From positions 1-64,000 of the forward strand of contig DASXOZ010000028.1 in assembly GCA_036493895.1 (NCBI GenBank): 64,000 bases of DNA. Reading direction: 5' to 3'. Positions 36,721 to 46,607 of the stretch are shown one piece after another. Source of the DNA: Candidatus Binatia bacterium (GTDB lineage Bacteria; Desulfobacterota; Binatia; UBA1149; CAITLU01). The position numbers and the translations under genes are program-made. A model generated the notes under the pieces. It was not told where the DNA came from and searched no databases. It worked only from the letters and a program-made list of their open reading frames with translations. Each line of letters begins with the position of its first letter. The first letter of the stretch is position 1.

Positions 36721-39348
36721 TCAGATCCAGTGGCGCCGGTGAAGCCAGCTTTTGACGACCTGGGTGAGCGCGACGTAAGCGATGAGCGTCGCCGCCAGGA
36801 TCGGCCAGTAAAGCGAAGGCAGGCGCACCAGACCGAGAGCGTGTGCCGCCGGGGAAACAGGCAGCCACATGGCGACGAGCATGATCGCACCCGTCGTCAC
36901 CATCAGCGGTACGCTCGCGCGGCTTTGCAGGAACGGGATGCGGTTGGTGCGGATCACGTGGATCACCAGGGTCTGCGTGAGCAGCGACTCGACGAACCAG
37001 CCGGTCTGGAACAGCGGCGCGTGCGAGGGATCCTGGCAGCGGAACACGAAGAACATCACGAGGTACGTCGTGTAGTCGAAGATCGAGCTGCACGGGCCGA
37101 TGAACAGGATGAAGCGCGTCAGCTCGCCCATCGACCACGGGCGCGGGCTGGCGATCTGCTCGGGATCGACGTCGTCGGTCGGAATCGGGATCTGCGAAAA
37201 ATCGTAGAGAAGATTGTTCGTCAGGATCTGGATCGGCGCCATCGGCACGAACGGCAGCAGCGCACTGGCGCCGAGCACGCTGAACATGTTGCCGAAATTC
37301 GAGCTGGCGCCCATGCGCACGTACTTGAGAATGTTGGCGAACACCTTGCGACCTTCGAGCACGCCTTCGGCGAGCACGAGGAGGCTTTTTTCGAGCAGGA
37401 TAATGTCGGCCGCTTCCTTTGCGACGTCGACCGCGGTGTCGACCGAGATGCCGACGTCGGCCACGCGAAGGGCCGGCGAGTCGTTGATCCCGTCGCCGAG
37501 AAAACCGACGACGTGCCCTGCCGACCTCAGGATCCGGATCACGCGCTGTTTGTCTCCAGGCGTCATGCGCGCGAACAGTGTCGTCGTGGTCGCTGCGCGC
37601 GCCAGCTCCTCGTCGCTCATCTTCGCAACCTGGGCGCCGAGGAGGACAGTCTCGGTCGCGATGCCCACGTCGTGGCAGATCTTGCGGCTGACGATGTCGT
37701 TGTCACCGGTGAGGATTTTTACCGCGACGCCGCGGCGTCCGAGCTCCGCAACTGCCTCGCGCGCGGACTCCTTCCGTGGATCGAGGAAGGCCACGTAGCC
37801 GGCCAGCACGAGCTGCGACTCGTCGTCCTTCGTATACGTCGGGCGCGGGTCGAAATCGCGGTACGCGATCGCAAGCACGCGAAAGCCTTCGGCGCTGAGC
37901 GCCTGGTGTTCTTCGCGCAGGTCCTCGACGAGGACTTCGTCGAGAACGTCGATCTCGCCGCCGAGCTCGAAGCGCGTGCAGCGCTGGAAGACTTCCTCCG
38001 GCGCGCCCTTGCAGATCAGGCGGTGACGGCCTTCGGGCGTCTCGACGATCACCGACATCAGGCGCCTGGCGAAATCGAACGGAAGCTCGTCGACCTTGCG
38101 CCACTGCGGCACGCAGGCTTCGTGATGGACTTCGCGATGGTCGAGGATCGCGCGGTCGAGCACGTTTCTCAGCCCGGTCTGGAAATGGCTGTTGAGATAG
38201 GCGAGCGTCAGTACCTGGTCGTTTTCCACGCGTGCGACGTCGCAGTGGCGCTCGAGAACGACGCGGTCCTGCGTCAGCGTGCCTGTCTTGTCGGTACAAA
38301 GGACGTCCATCGCGCCGAGGTTCTGGATCGAGTTCAGGCGCTTGACGATCACTTTCTTGCCGCACATCGCCAGTGCGCCGCGCGACAGGCACACCGATAC
38401 GATCATCGGCAGCATCTCGGGAGTGAGCCCCACGGCGACGGCTACCGCGAAAAAGAACGCTTCCTTCCAGTCATGCTTCGTGAGCCCGTTGATCACGAAC
38501 ACGAGCGGCACCATCACGACGATGAAGCGGATCATCAGCCACGTGAACCTGGAGACTCCCTCGTCGAACGCCGTCGGGACCGGCTCGCCTTCGAGCGTGC
38601 TCGCGATGCTTCCGAGATAGGTTCGTGGCCCGGTCTCGACGACGACCGCAGTGGCCGTTCCGCTCTCGACCGCGGTGCCGAGAAAGCACAGGTTGGCCAG
38701 CTCCAGGACGTTTTCTCCGGCGCCGTCGGCGGCGGCGGCGAACTTCTCGACCGGCAGCGATTCCCCGGTAAGACTGGCCTGGGTGACGAAGAGGTCGCGA
38801 CTTTCGAGGATGCGGATATCGGCCGGAATCATGTCGCCGGCCGCCAGGTGAACGACGTCGCCCGGCACGACCAGCGAAAGCGGCTCCTCGACCTCTTTGC
38901 CCGCGCGCACGAGGTTGGCGGTGACTCGAATCATCGCGCGAAGCTTTTCGGCCGCCGAATCTGCCCGCGATTCCTGGGTGAAACGAAGACCGACACCGAG
39001 CACGATCATGACGAGCATCACGACAGCCGCACGCACGTCACCAGTCGCGACCGAGACGCCGGCCAGCACGCTGAGCAGCAGCACGACCGGGTTCAGCAAG
39101 GCGCGCAGGAACAGGCGAAGGCGGCCGTGGCGCTGGTCGGAAGCGACGACGTTGGCGCCGCAGCGTTCGAGCCGGCGCGCGGCTTCGTCCGTGGACAAGC
39201 CGTCATTGCTCGTCTGCAGCCGCGCAAGCACCGCCGCCGGCTCGACCTTCGCCATCTCGAGCAGGAGGGGCGAAGCGTGGACAGTCGTCTCGCCGCTGTG
39301 GAGAAAGTGACGATGGTCGCGGGGGAGGATCGACCCGGCTGCACTCAC
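36721..39348 (-). CDS. mgtA: Magnesium-translocating P-type ATPase (P3B)
   Basis: This is an ATP-driven Mg2+ importer of the MgtA/MgtB group, 875 residues long. Phosphorylation residue D353 lies in DKTGTLTQD, and the hinge is GDGINDSPALR. The M4 helix has the TPEMLPMIV motif, and the M6 helix has NNLLYDFSQIPIPTD, both hallmarks of MgtA as opposed to Ca2+ pumps. The N-terminus is longer than in E. coli but starts with a normal helical tail. The upstream 128 bases show no recognisable Mg2+ riboswitch. The TauE/SafE gene follows upstream on the same strand. Confidence 0.92.
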   Translation of the reverse strand: MSAAGSILPRDHRHFLHSGETTVHASPLLLEMAKVEPAAVLARLQTSNDGLSTDEAARRLERCGANVVASDQRHGRLRLFLRALLNPVVLLLSVLAGVSVATGDVRAAVVMLVMIVLGVGLRFTQESRADSAAEKLRAMIRVTANLVRAGKEVEEPLSLVVPGDVVHLAAGDMIPADIRILESRDLFVTQASLTGESLPVEKFAAAADGAGENVLELANLCFLGTAVESGTATAVVVETGPRTYLGSIASTLEGEPVPTAFDEGVSRFTWLMIRFIVVMVPLVFVINGLTKHDWKEAFFFAVAVAVGLTPEMLPMIVSVCLSRGALAMCGKKVIVKRLNSIQNLGAMDVLCTDKTGTLTQDRVVLERHCDVARVENDQVLTLAYLNSHFQTGLRNVLDRAILDHREVHHEACVPQWRKVDELPFDFARRLMSVIVETPEGRHRLICKGAPEEVFQRCTRFELGGEIDVLDEVLVEDLREEHQALSAEGFRVLAIAYRDFDPRPTYTKDDESQLVLAGYVAFLDPRKESAREAVAELGRRGVAVKILTGDNDIVSRKICHDVGIATETVLLGAQVAKMSDEELARAATTTTLFARMTPGDKQRVIRILRSAGHVVGFLGDGINDSPALRVADVGISVDTAVDVAKEAADIILLEKSLLVLAEGVLEGRKVFANILKYVRMGASSNFGNMFSVLGASALLPFVPMAPIQILTNNLLYDFSQIPIPTDDVDPEQIASPRPWSMGELTRFILFIGPCSSIFDYTTYLVMFFVFRCQDPSHAPLFQTGWFVESLLTQTLVIHVIRTNRIPFLQSRASVPLMVTTGAIMLVAMWLPVSPAAHALGLVRLPSLYWPILAATLIAYVALTQVVKSWLHRRHWI

Positions 39349-39476
39349 AGCGGGGATTGTCCCATGCGCGAACGCAGGAAAACAGGAACGCTCGGCGCAG
39401 TACCGCTGTTGCAGGCGCCGGCCGCCTTCGCCGGCAGTGCGCCGGCGGGCGCCCGCGCGGCTTCAGCCGGAGCGTT

Positions 39477-40244
39477 TCATGCCGGCCGCAGCAGGAACCA
39501 CAGCCCGAGAATCCCGATCGCCAGCGCGACGACGCCGCGAAATCGCTCGCGCGACATCCCGAGCAGGACGTGCTCGCCGGCCAGGGTACCTGCGAGCACA
39601 CCGGCCGTGAGCACCGCACACAGGGCCGCGAGTGCCGGCAGCCTGGTCGCTTCGCGATAGAGGTAGACCGGCGTGCGAACGAGATCGATCATCACGCCGA
39701 CCACCGTGGACGTCGCGACGAACGCGGCAGGCTCGAGGGAGAGGGCCGTCAGCGCCGCAGCTCGCAGTCCTCCCTGATTCCCGATCAGGCCTCCGAAAAA
39801 ACCGGAGAGGCCGCCGAGAATCCACACGACGGCAGTGCCCGGCGTGGCTGCTTCGGTCCATCCGCTGATCGCCGCGGTGGCGGTAAGCAGCAGCAGCGCA
39901 CCGAGGATGCGGCCGAGCGGTGCAGGGGCAAGGTGCGCGAACACGAGCGCACCGGCCAGGCCGCCGGCGGCACTGAGCACGCCGAAGCTGCGCAGGACGT
40001 CGACGCTGACGCTGCCGCGAAGGCGCCACCCGCGCAGCAGTCCAGCGGCAAGATGAGGCAGGGCCACGGCAGCGACCGCGAGGTCGAGGTCCATCCGCGT
40101 CGCGAGCAGCGGTGTAAGGAGGCTTCCGATGCCGAATCCGACGACGGAGGCAGTGGCTCCGGCAAACACGGAGACGAGCGCTGCGGCCGCCAGGAACCAG
40201 CCAGGCATGGAACGGGAGTTTGCAGCAGCGGGACCGGTAAACAA
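39477..40244 (-). CDS. TauE/SafE family sulfite exporter-like permease
   Basis: The protein has 255 residues and about eight membrane helices, with the two-half architecture of the TSUP family (PF01925). Recognisable features are VVGFGIGSLLTPLLATRMD in the first half and GGLSGFFGGLIGNQGGLRAAAL in the second. Members export or import sulfite, sulfoacetate or other anions, and the substrate cannot be inferred. The ATG at 40208 is a possible alternative start. Confidence 0.85.
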   Translation of the reverse strand: MFTGPAAANSRSMPGWFLAAAALVSVFAGATASVVGFGIGSLLTPLLATRMDLDLAVAAVALPHLAAGLLRGWRLRGSVSVDVLRSFGVLSAAGGLAGALVFAHLAPAPLGRILGALLLLTATAAISGWTEAATPGTAVVWILGGLSGFFGGLIGNQGGLRAAALTALSLEPAAFVATSTVVGVMIDLVRTPVYLYREATRLPALAALCAVLTAGVLAGTLAGEHVLLGMSRERFRGVVALAIGILGLWFLLRPA

Positions 40245-40306
40245 GCCGAGGCACCGAGGGCCGCAACAGCGTGGGGGACCCCGCCGGATGCGCTAGACTG
40301 CACCCG

Positions 40307-42328
40307 GTGACGGCCGTGTCGGGTACTTCGAAAGAGCGACTCCTCCCCTTGGTGGTCTTCGTCACCGCGCTAGCAGTGTACGTGCGCACGCTCCATCCGA
40401 CCATTGCCGGCGGTGACTCCGGCGAGTTGTCGTTCGTTGCCTGCCGTCTGCAGATCCCCCATCCACCCGGCTACCCGCTCTACACGATGCTCGCACACGT
40501 GTTCACGTGGATTGCCTGGGGTGACATCGGCTGGCGGGTCAATCTTTTATCGGCGGTCTGCGATGCGGGAGCTGCGGCGCTGCTTTGTCGCGCCGTCCTC
40601 GGCGTCACGCGCGACGCGCTTGCGGCGCTCGTGGCATCTTTGCTGTTCGCGTTCTCGCCTCTGGTGTGGACCTACGCCACCGAAGCCGAGGTTTTTGCGC
40701 TCCACAACCTGTTCGTCGCGCTTCTGCTGGTGCTGGCCGACCGATGGAATCGCGATCATGACGACAGGACCGCGCTTGCCGTCGCCTTCGTTACCGGCCT
40801 TGGCCTGGCCAACCACCACACGCTCGTCCTGTTCGCGGCGCCGCTGCTTGCATGGATGCTCGCGAGCGGCGGCCGCAGGCTCGTTCGTCCGGCGATGCTT
40901 GCACGGATGGCCGGCTGCGTCGCCGCGGGCTTGCTGCCGTATGCGTACCTGCCGCTGGCCGCGCGCGGTGCGACGACGCTTTCGTGGGGTGATCCTTCGA
41001 GCGTGCAGGGTTTTTTCGACGTGTTGCTGAGGCGCGATTACGGGACTTTCGGCCTCGGCGGCTCCGGCGCAGTGACGCTCGGCTCTTTCGTGCAGCACCT
41101 GGCGTCGCTGGCCGGGTCGTTCGCGCGCGGGTCCTTGTTCCTGGGTGTCCTCTATGCGGGTGCGGCCGTCGCGCTGTCTGCACGCGCCGGCGACGGCGAA
41201 GCGGTACGCACGCGCCGCTACGTCGTGCTGCTCGTTTGCGCAATCGCCTGCTGCGCCGTGACTTTCGCAGCGCTGGCCAATCTTTCCCTCGACGACCCGC
41301 TTCTTCTCCAGGTCACGTCCCGCTTCTGGCAGCAGCCCGAGCTTTTCGCATTTGCATTGACCGGCATCGGCCTCGCCCTCGTGCGCCGCCGCCTCGAGCG
41401 CGACGGATACTCGCCGCGCTGGACCGGCTCCTTTGCCGCACTGGCCGCGTTGCTCGTACCGATCCAGCTCGCGTCGAATTTCGCCGGCCACGATGAAAGC
41501 GACAATCGCTACGTCGCCGACTACGGCAAGGCGATTCTCGCGGCGCTGCCGCCGAACGCGCTGCTGCTCACGTTCGGCGACGTGATCAGCAACTCCGTTC
41601 GCTACGAGCAGGCGTGCGAGAGCTACCGCCCCGACGTCGTCGTGCTCGACCAGGAGATGATGACCAAGAGCTGGTACATCGAGCGCGCACGCATCGAGCA
41701 TCCCGATCTCGCATTTCCGGGACGTGCGTATTTTCCCGGTATTCCCGGCGATTTCGACATGAAGACATTCGTCGAGCGCAACCTTGCCGCGAGGTCGGTG
41801 CATGTCTACCCGGGAATCAAGCGCGGCGACGTGGCGTGGAGCGAACAATACTCCCTGGTTCCGGACGGAGTCAGCCTTCACGTCCTCCCTCGCACCGGGA
41901 TCGGCGATGCGGCCACCGTGGCTGGCGTCGCGTCGCCGCAGGCTCTCGCGGCGATTCGATCGATGCGGCTGCCCGAGCCTCGGCGCTATCCGCCCGGCAC
42001 CTGGGAATTCGTGGTGCTCAGCGACTGCCGCGATCTTTTCGGTGACCGCGGCAAATGGCTTCTCGATCTCGCGCTCGAGCGCGAAAAGGACCGCGACTTG
42101 TTTGCCGCGGCCTGCGACGCGCTTCGCGAAGCTGCAGCGCAGTGGCAAGGCGAGCCTCCGTGGTACCTGCTCAAGAACTACGGGCTGGCGGCGTCGCGGC
42201 TCGCGCAGTGGCAGCCGGACGCACGTCGTGAGGCCGCCGCGGCGTGGCGAATCTACCTGGAGCAGGCCCCGGCCAACGAGAAGGACCGCGCTGCGATCAC
42301 CGCGGCGCTCGCCGACCTCGACCGCTGA
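40307..42328 (+). CDS. DUF2723 membrane glycosyltransferase-like protein (TMEM260 type)
   Basis: The 673-residue protein carries the DUF2723 region at its N-terminus: a first membrane helix, then HPTIAGGDSGELSF, and later QIPHPPGYPLYTML. These features match the GT117 or TMEM260 group, which are polyprenyl-sugar-dependent O-glycosyltransferases. About ten membrane helices end near residue 395, followed by a soluble C-terminal half. I prefer the GTG at 40307, about seven bases after a TAGACT -10-like hexamer, which would give a nearly leaderless transcript; a GTG at 40271 is also in frame. The gene is divergent from the TauE/SafE gene. Confidence 0.82.
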   Translation: MTAVSGTSKERLLPLVVFVTALAVYVRTLHPTIAGGDSGELSFVACRLQIPHPPGYPLYTMLAHVFTWIAWGDIGWRVNLLSAVCDAGAAALLCRAVLGVTRDALAALVASLLFAFSPLVWTYATEAEVFALHNLFVALLLVLADRWNRDHDDRTALAVAFVTGLGLANHHTLVLFAAPLLAWMLASGGRRLVRPAMLARMAGCVAAGLLPYAYLPLAARGATTLSWGDPSSVQGFFDVLLRRDYGTFGLGGSGAVTLGSFVQHLASLAGSFARGSLFLGVLYAGAAVALSARAGDGEAVRTRRYVVLLVCAIACCAVTFAALANLSLDDPLLLQVTSRFWQQPELFAFALTGIGLALVRRRLERDGYSPRWTGSFAALAALLVPIQLASNFAGHDESDNRYVADYGKAILAALPPNALLLTFGDVISNSVRYEQACESYRPDVVVLDQEMMTKSWYIERARIEHPDLAFPGRAYFPGIPGDFDMKTFVERNLAARSVHVYPGIKRGDVAWSEQYSLVPDGVSLHVLPRTGIGDAATVAGVASPQALAAIRSMRLPEPRRYPPGTWEFVVLSDCRDLFGDRGKWLLDLALEREKDRDLFAAACDALREAAAQWQGEPPWYLLKNYGLAASRLAQWQPDARREAAAAWRIYLEQAPANEKDRAAITAALADLDR

Positions 42329-42471
42329 GCCGGGACGGCGCCAAGGTGGCGCCGGCTCGCCGGCAAGCTCCGCCGATCGCGCAGCGCGGCGGCTGCAGTG
42401 TCGCGATTGCCTACGAAAGATCCTCCGGCTACGCAGCGACGTCGCCCCGTTCGGGCGGCGAGGTGGGACAC

Positions 42472-43725
42472 ATGGCCGATGCGCTGACTCTCGACAGCAT
42501 CGACATCATCAGCGACCAGACCTACGCCGACAACGGCTATCCGCACGACGCGTGGAAGCTGCTTCGACGCGAGGCGCCGGTCTTCTGGTACGAAAGGCCG
42601 GGGATCCTGCCGTTCTGGGCCGTCACCAGGCTCGACGATATCGTGCGGATCTCCAAGAACCCCGAGATCTTCCAGAATGCTCCGCGCCTGGCCGTCTTTC
42701 CCGAATTCGACCGGCCCGACGACGAAGACTATCCCGCGCGCCACTTGCTGAACATGGATCCGCCCGAGCATGCGAAGTATCGCCGCGTCGTCAGCAGCCA
42801 TTTCACGCCGCGCGCCGTCGAGCGCATGAAGCGGGGCGTCGACGACATCACCCACGAGCTGCTCGACGAGATCATGGACGGAGGACGCGAGACCGAGGGC
42901 GATTTCGTGCGCCTGTTCTCGGCGCGCCTTCCGCTGGCAGTGCTCGCCGACCTCCTCGGCGTCCCGCGTGCCGACTGGGAGCTGATGTTCCGCTGGACCA
43001 ACGAAGTGATCGGCGCGACCGACCCCGACTACCAGGTGGCCGGCGAGACTGCCGAGCAGACGGCCGAGCGAGCGCGCCTGCAGCTCTTCCAATATTATGC
43101 CGGGCTGGTCGACGACCGGCGCAGGAACCCGCGCCAGGACATCATTACCGTGCTGGCCACGGGCAAGGTCGACGACGAGGAAATCCCGCCGTTCGAGCTG
43201 CTGAGCTACCTTTTCCTGCTCGTGGTCGCCGGTAACGAGACGACGCGCAACGCGACCACCGGCGGCCTGCTCGCCCTGCTGCAGAATCCGTCGGAGCTGG
43301 AGAAGCTGCAGGGAAATCCAGCGCTGATCGACCGGGCGGTCGAAGAGATCGTTCGCTGGACCTCGCCGGTGATCCAGTTCTGCCGTACGCCGAAGTGCGA
43401 CGTCGAGGTGCGCGGCAAGACGATCCGCGCCGGCGAGAACATGACGCTGTTCTACCCGTCGGGAAACCGCGACGAAGAGGTTTTCGAGGATCCGTTCCGC
43501 TTCCGCGTCGATCGCGACCCCAACCCGCACGTCGGTTTCGGGATGGGCGAGCACGTCTGCCTCGGCGCCAACCTTGCGCGCCTGGAGCTGCGCTCGGCGT
43601 TCCGGACGTTGATCCCGCGACTGGCACAGGTGGAATTGATCGGTCCCGTCGAGCGCCTGAGATCGAGCTTCGTCGGCGGCATCAAGAGAATGCCCATTCG
43701 TTACCGGCTTCGCGCGGCGGCCTGA
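42472..43725 (+). CDS. Cytochrome P450
   Basis: This is a soluble bacterial-type P450 monooxygenase of 417 residues. The I-helix oxygen-binding motif AGNETT is at 253-258, the K-helix E292-x-x-R295 at EIVR, and the heme thiolate is C363 in FGMGEHVCLG. A FYPSGNRDEEVFEDP stretch ahead of the heme loop is standard. The substrate is not evident; steroid and fatty-acid or terpenoid hydroxylases share this pattern. Neither a ferredoxin nor a reductase lies beside it. Start ATG at 42472 follows a GAGGTGGG ribosome site, and the longer open frame shadows the previous gene. Confidence 0.93.
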   Translation: MADALTLDSIDIISDQTYADNGYPHDAWKLLRREAPVFWYERPGILPFWAVTRLDDIVRISKNPEIFQNAPRLAVFPEFDRPDDEDYPARHLLNMDPPEHAKYRRVVSSHFTPRAVERMKRGVDDITHELLDEIMDGGRETEGDFVRLFSARLPLAVLADLLGVPRADWELMFRWTNEVIGATDPDYQVAGETAEQTAERARLQLFQYYAGLVDDRRRNPRQDIITVLATGKVDDEEIPPFELLSYLFLLVVAGNETTRNATTGGLLALLQNPSELEKLQGNPALIDRAVEEIVRWTSPVIQFCRTPKCDVEVRGKTIRAGENMTLFYPSGNRDEEVFEDPFRFRVDRDPNPHVGFGMGEHVCLGANLARLELRSAFRTLIPRLAQVELIGPVERLRSSFVGGIKRMPIRYRLRAAA

Positions 43726-43872
43726 TCCGCACCGATTCTGCTGCGTGGCGCCGCGCCGGCGCGCGCATGGCAGGATTGCGTAAGCTACCTCGCACCGCCC
43801 GCGGACACTGGCAAAACATTGCCCGAACTGCGCTAATGACGACGCGGCAGCCGGCGCCGCAGCGGGGCCTGC

Positions 43873-44511
43873 ATGTTCCAGAGACGACACGACCTTCTTC
43901 TCCTCGTCTACCTCGTACTCCTGATCATCGTCTACCCGTTGCTCGACCAGGGTACCCTCAACCGGTCGGTCTTCGCGATGATCCTCGGGATGGCGCTTCT
44001 GCTCGCGATGCTCAGCGTGTCCGTGAAAGAAGGGCCGACGCTGCCGATGTCCATTCTCTTCGGCGTGGCATTCGTGCTTCGCGTGATCGACTATGCCGAA
44101 GCGACGCCGATCCTGCAGGCCCTTCAGTGGGGCGCACTGACGCTCTTTTTCGGCTTCGCAGTCCGCGCGATGTTCGTGCATCTTTTCGAAGCGAAAACGA
44201 TTTCGGACGGACACCTGTATGCATCCGCCAGCGGCTACCTGTTCCTGGCGCTGCTGTGGTTCGCGATGTACCAGGTCATCGAGACCCTGAGGCCGGGCTC
44301 GTTCGTGACCGGCGGTGCCCCGGCCGGCGATCACCCGAGCGTCCTGCTCTATTTCAGCATCGTCACGCTGACCACGGTCGGGTACGGCGACATCGTTCCG
44401 GTGTGGGGCCTGGCCAGGATGCTCGCGGCAGTCGAGGCGATGATCGGCGTCCTCTATATTGCGATCACCGTGGCGCTGCTCGTGGGCAGGCATCACGAGA
44501 GGCCGCAGTAA
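43873..44511 (+). CDS. Potassium-channel-like ion channel
   Basis: This is an integral membrane protein of 212 residues. It has six hydrophobic segments, and the selectivity filter TTVGYGD lies at 167-173 between the last two. The S4-type helix lacks the repeated Arg of voltage sensors, and no RCK or cyclic-nucleotide domain is attached, so it is a minimal channel. The same gene neighbourhood (cyclase and MATE genes) suggests nothing about its gating. It converges on the TlpA-like gene. Confidence 0.85.
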   Translation: MFQRRHDLLLLVYLVLLIIVYPLLDQGTLNRSVFAMILGMALLLAMLSVSVKEGPTLPMSILFGVAFVLRVIDYAEATPILQALQWGALTLFFGFAVRAMFVHLFEAKTISDGHLYASASGYLFLALLWFAMYQVIETLRPGSFVTGGAPAGDHPSVLLYFSIVTLTTVGYGDIVPVWGLARMLAAVEAMIGVLYIAITVALLVGRHHERPQ

Positions 44512-44553
44512 GCCCCGATCACGGCCTCGCGCCGGGCTTGCGGCCGGCCGCCG

Positions 44554-45228
44554 CTACGCGCCTGGCGCTGCGACTGCAATCAGCCGTGCGGCACAGGGAG
44601 TTCCAGCGGGCGCCGGACGGGCATCCTTCGGTCCGCGCAGTCGCGCCTGCGTCGCGCCTTCGAAGCGGTTGTGAGGCGAGGCCTGGCCGAGCGCGCTTTC
44701 GACTTTCTCGTCCAGCTGGCCTTGCGCAAGCGTCCCTCGCTCGCGCGCGCGGACGCCGCCGTTTCGATCGATCAGCACCGTAACCGGCACTGCCGCACCG
44801 AGATGAAGCCGCTGCATGTCATCGTTGGTCGCGCCGATCCAGACCTGCACTCCCTCGGGCATGGAACCTGCGACGCGTTCGACGGCCGCCCGTGCGCTCT
44901 TGTCGTCGAGGGAAGCCGCGACGACGACCAGGCCCCGCTCGTGATAGCGCCGCGCGAGATCGGCCAGCACGGGCAGCTCCGCGACGCAGGGCTGGCACCA
45001 GGTCGCCCAGAAGTTCAGCAGCACGACCTTGCCGCGCAGCGAAGCGAGCGAGGCGCGGCGGCCCGAAAGATCCTCGAGCACGAGCGGCCCGAAATTGCCT
45101 GCGCCGTCGTCGTCGCTCGTCATCGTCTGCAATGGCGACGCAGCGGCGGCCGGCGGGAAGAAAGCGGTACCTGCCAGCAAAAGTACAAAAAAAAGCGGCC
45201 CGGCGGCCGTACGAATGTTTCCCGTCAC
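44554..45228 (-). CDS. TlpA-like thiol:disulfide interchange protein
   Basis: The 224-residue protein has a membrane anchor or signal peptide (about residues 10-30) and a periplasmic thioredoxin domain with WCQPC at 77-81. The domain pattern (VVLLNFWATWCQPC, VPVTVLIDRNG) matches TlpA/ResA proteins that reduce disulfides, for example for cytochrome c maturation. The C-terminal extension of about 40 residues is Pro/Ala-rich and not typical. Its GTG start overlaps the stop of the MATE gene by four bases, so the two are coupled. Confidence 0.87.
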   Translation of the reverse strand: MTGNIRTAAGPLFFVLLLAGTAFFPPAAAASPLQTMTSDDDGAGNFGPLVLEDLSGRRASLASLRGKVVLLNFWATWCQPCVAELPVLADLARRYHERGLVVVAASLDDKSARAAVERVAGSMPEGVQVWIGATNDDMQRLHLGAAVPVTVLIDRNGGVRARERGTLAQGQLDEKVESALGQASPHNRFEGATQARLRGPKDARPAPAGTPCAARLIAVAAPGA

Positions 45229-46607
45229 ATCGATACCCTTGCCCACGCGCGCCGCCGCCAACTCTGCGCGAACAGCGTAACGCCGATCATTCTGGTCAGC
45301 GACTGGGCCAGCCAGATTGCAACCAGGCCGAAGCCGAGCCGTACGCCGAGCAGCCAGGCTACCGGCAGGAACAGACCCCACTGCGTCAGCACCGATACCA
45401 CGAGCACGGTACGCGAGCTTCCTGCCCCGAGGTGGGAGTTCATCAGCACGGCCGACACACAATCGAGGGGAGCGCAGAGCGCGACGATGCGCAACGGCCA
45501 GACCGCCAGCTCCCGCGTCGCCGGATCGTGCAGGAACGGCATCAGCAGCAGGTCCGGGGCAACGAGCGCGGGAATCGAAAGGACCGCGACGAATCCTGCG
45601 GCAAAACGCGAGACGCGCCAACCCCACGCGTACGCATCGGCAACGGACCCTTCGCCGAGAGCCTGTCCGACCAGCGTGGCCGCCGCCAGTCCGAACCCGA
45701 TGGCCGGAAGGATCGCGACGAGGGTCAAATTGATCAGCACGTTGCCCGCAGCCACCGATGCGGTGCCGACGTGCGCGAGAATCGCGAACAACGCGAGCAT
45801 TCCGGACGCGAACAGCAGTTGCTGGAGCCCGGCGGGAACCGAGATCGCCAGCATCGTGCGCATGGTCGCGCGTGACGGAAGTCCCTGGAGAAAACCCTCG
45901 CCGCGCCCGTGGTACCACGCCAGTGCGAAATACAGCGCCGTTCCCACCCACACCGAGATCGCATTGCTGAGCCCCGCGCCACGCGCACCAAGAGCCGGAG
46001 CGCCGAGATGGCCGAAGATGAACACCCAGTTCAGCGCGATGCCGACCAGGTGCATCGAGACCAGCGTCGCCATGTACAGCCGCGACATGTTCATCGCGTT
46101 CCAGTAGCCGCGAAACGAGAAGTTCATCCCGACGGCCGTCATTCCGAGGAGACGGTACTGGAGGTAGGCCGTTCCCGTCTCGGCAACGGCAGGCTCGGGA
46201 GCCAGCGCCGCGAGGATCTTCGGCGTGGCCGCAAGCAGGGCCACGGTGGCCGGCAGGCAGATGGCGACAACCAGAAGCAGCCCGCCGTTGAGCGGTTTGG
46301 CGATCTCGCCGCTTCGCGAGGCGCCCCTCCAGCGCGCGCACATCGCCTGCACTCCCGACGACATCCCCATCATGAACGAGACCGCCATGAAGTTGACGAA
46401 ACTGCTCAGCCCGACAGCGGCCAGCGCCTTGTCGCCGAGCTGGCCGACCATCGCAGTGTCGACGAGGTTGACGACGTTCTGCGAGGCCATCGCGCCGATG
46501 ATCGGATAGGCGAGCGCCGTGACGATGCGCCGCTGCTCGGCCGTCAGCCGGTACCTGGCGGCAGCGCCTGAACGGGGAAGAGCCGGCGCCGCCTCAAGCA
46601 GCGACAT
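45225..46607 (-). CDS. MATE family efflux transporter
   Basis: This is a 460-residue, twelve-helix transporter of the multidrug and toxin extrusion family, which exports cationic or other small compounds using H+ or Na+. Typical segments are YPIIGAMASQNVVNLVDTAMVG near the N-terminus and GLAAATLVGQALGEG in the second half. The ATG at 46607 lies 14 bases inside the end of the cyclase gene, so translation is linked to it. The thioredoxin gene follows by GTGA overlap. Substrate unknown. Confidence 0.92.
   Translation of the reverse strand: MSLLEAAPALPRSGAAARYRLTAEQRRIVTALAYPIIGAMASQNVVNLVDTAMVGQLGDKALAAVGLSSFVNFMAVSFMMGMSSGVQAMCARWRGASRSGEIAKPLNGGLLLVVAICLPATVALLAATPKILAALAPEPAVAETGTAYLQYRLLGMTAVGMNFSFRGYWNAMNMSRLYMATLVSMHLVGIALNWVFIFGHLGAPALGARGAGLSNAISVWVGTALYFALAWYHGRGEGFLQGLPSRATMRTMLAISVPAGLQQLLFASGMLALFAILAHVGTASVAAGNVLINLTLVAILPAIGFGLAAATLVGQALGEGSVADAYAWGWRVSRFAAGFVAVLSIPALVAPDLLLMPFLHDPATRELAVWPLRIVALCAPLDCVSAVLMNSHLGAGSSRTVLVVSVLTQWGLFLPVAWLLGVRLGFGLVAIWLAQSLTRMIGVTLFAQSWRRRAWARVSM

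Noticed and set aside
32924-36742. A 1272-codon plus-strand frame across several genes
   Set aside because: It runs through the sugar dehydrogenase, the nitroreductase-like and other genes in antisense or shifted frame, with low-complexity Arg-rich sequence.
39349-39476. Possible Mg2+ leader or riboswitch before mgtA
   Set aside because: Only 128 bases are available, shared with the end of the upstream gene, and I could not recognise M-box or mgtL-like structure.
36691-39660. A 989-codon plus-strand frame opposite mgtA
   Set aside because: It is an antisense shadow of the Mg2+ ATPase, without signal, domain or ribosome site.
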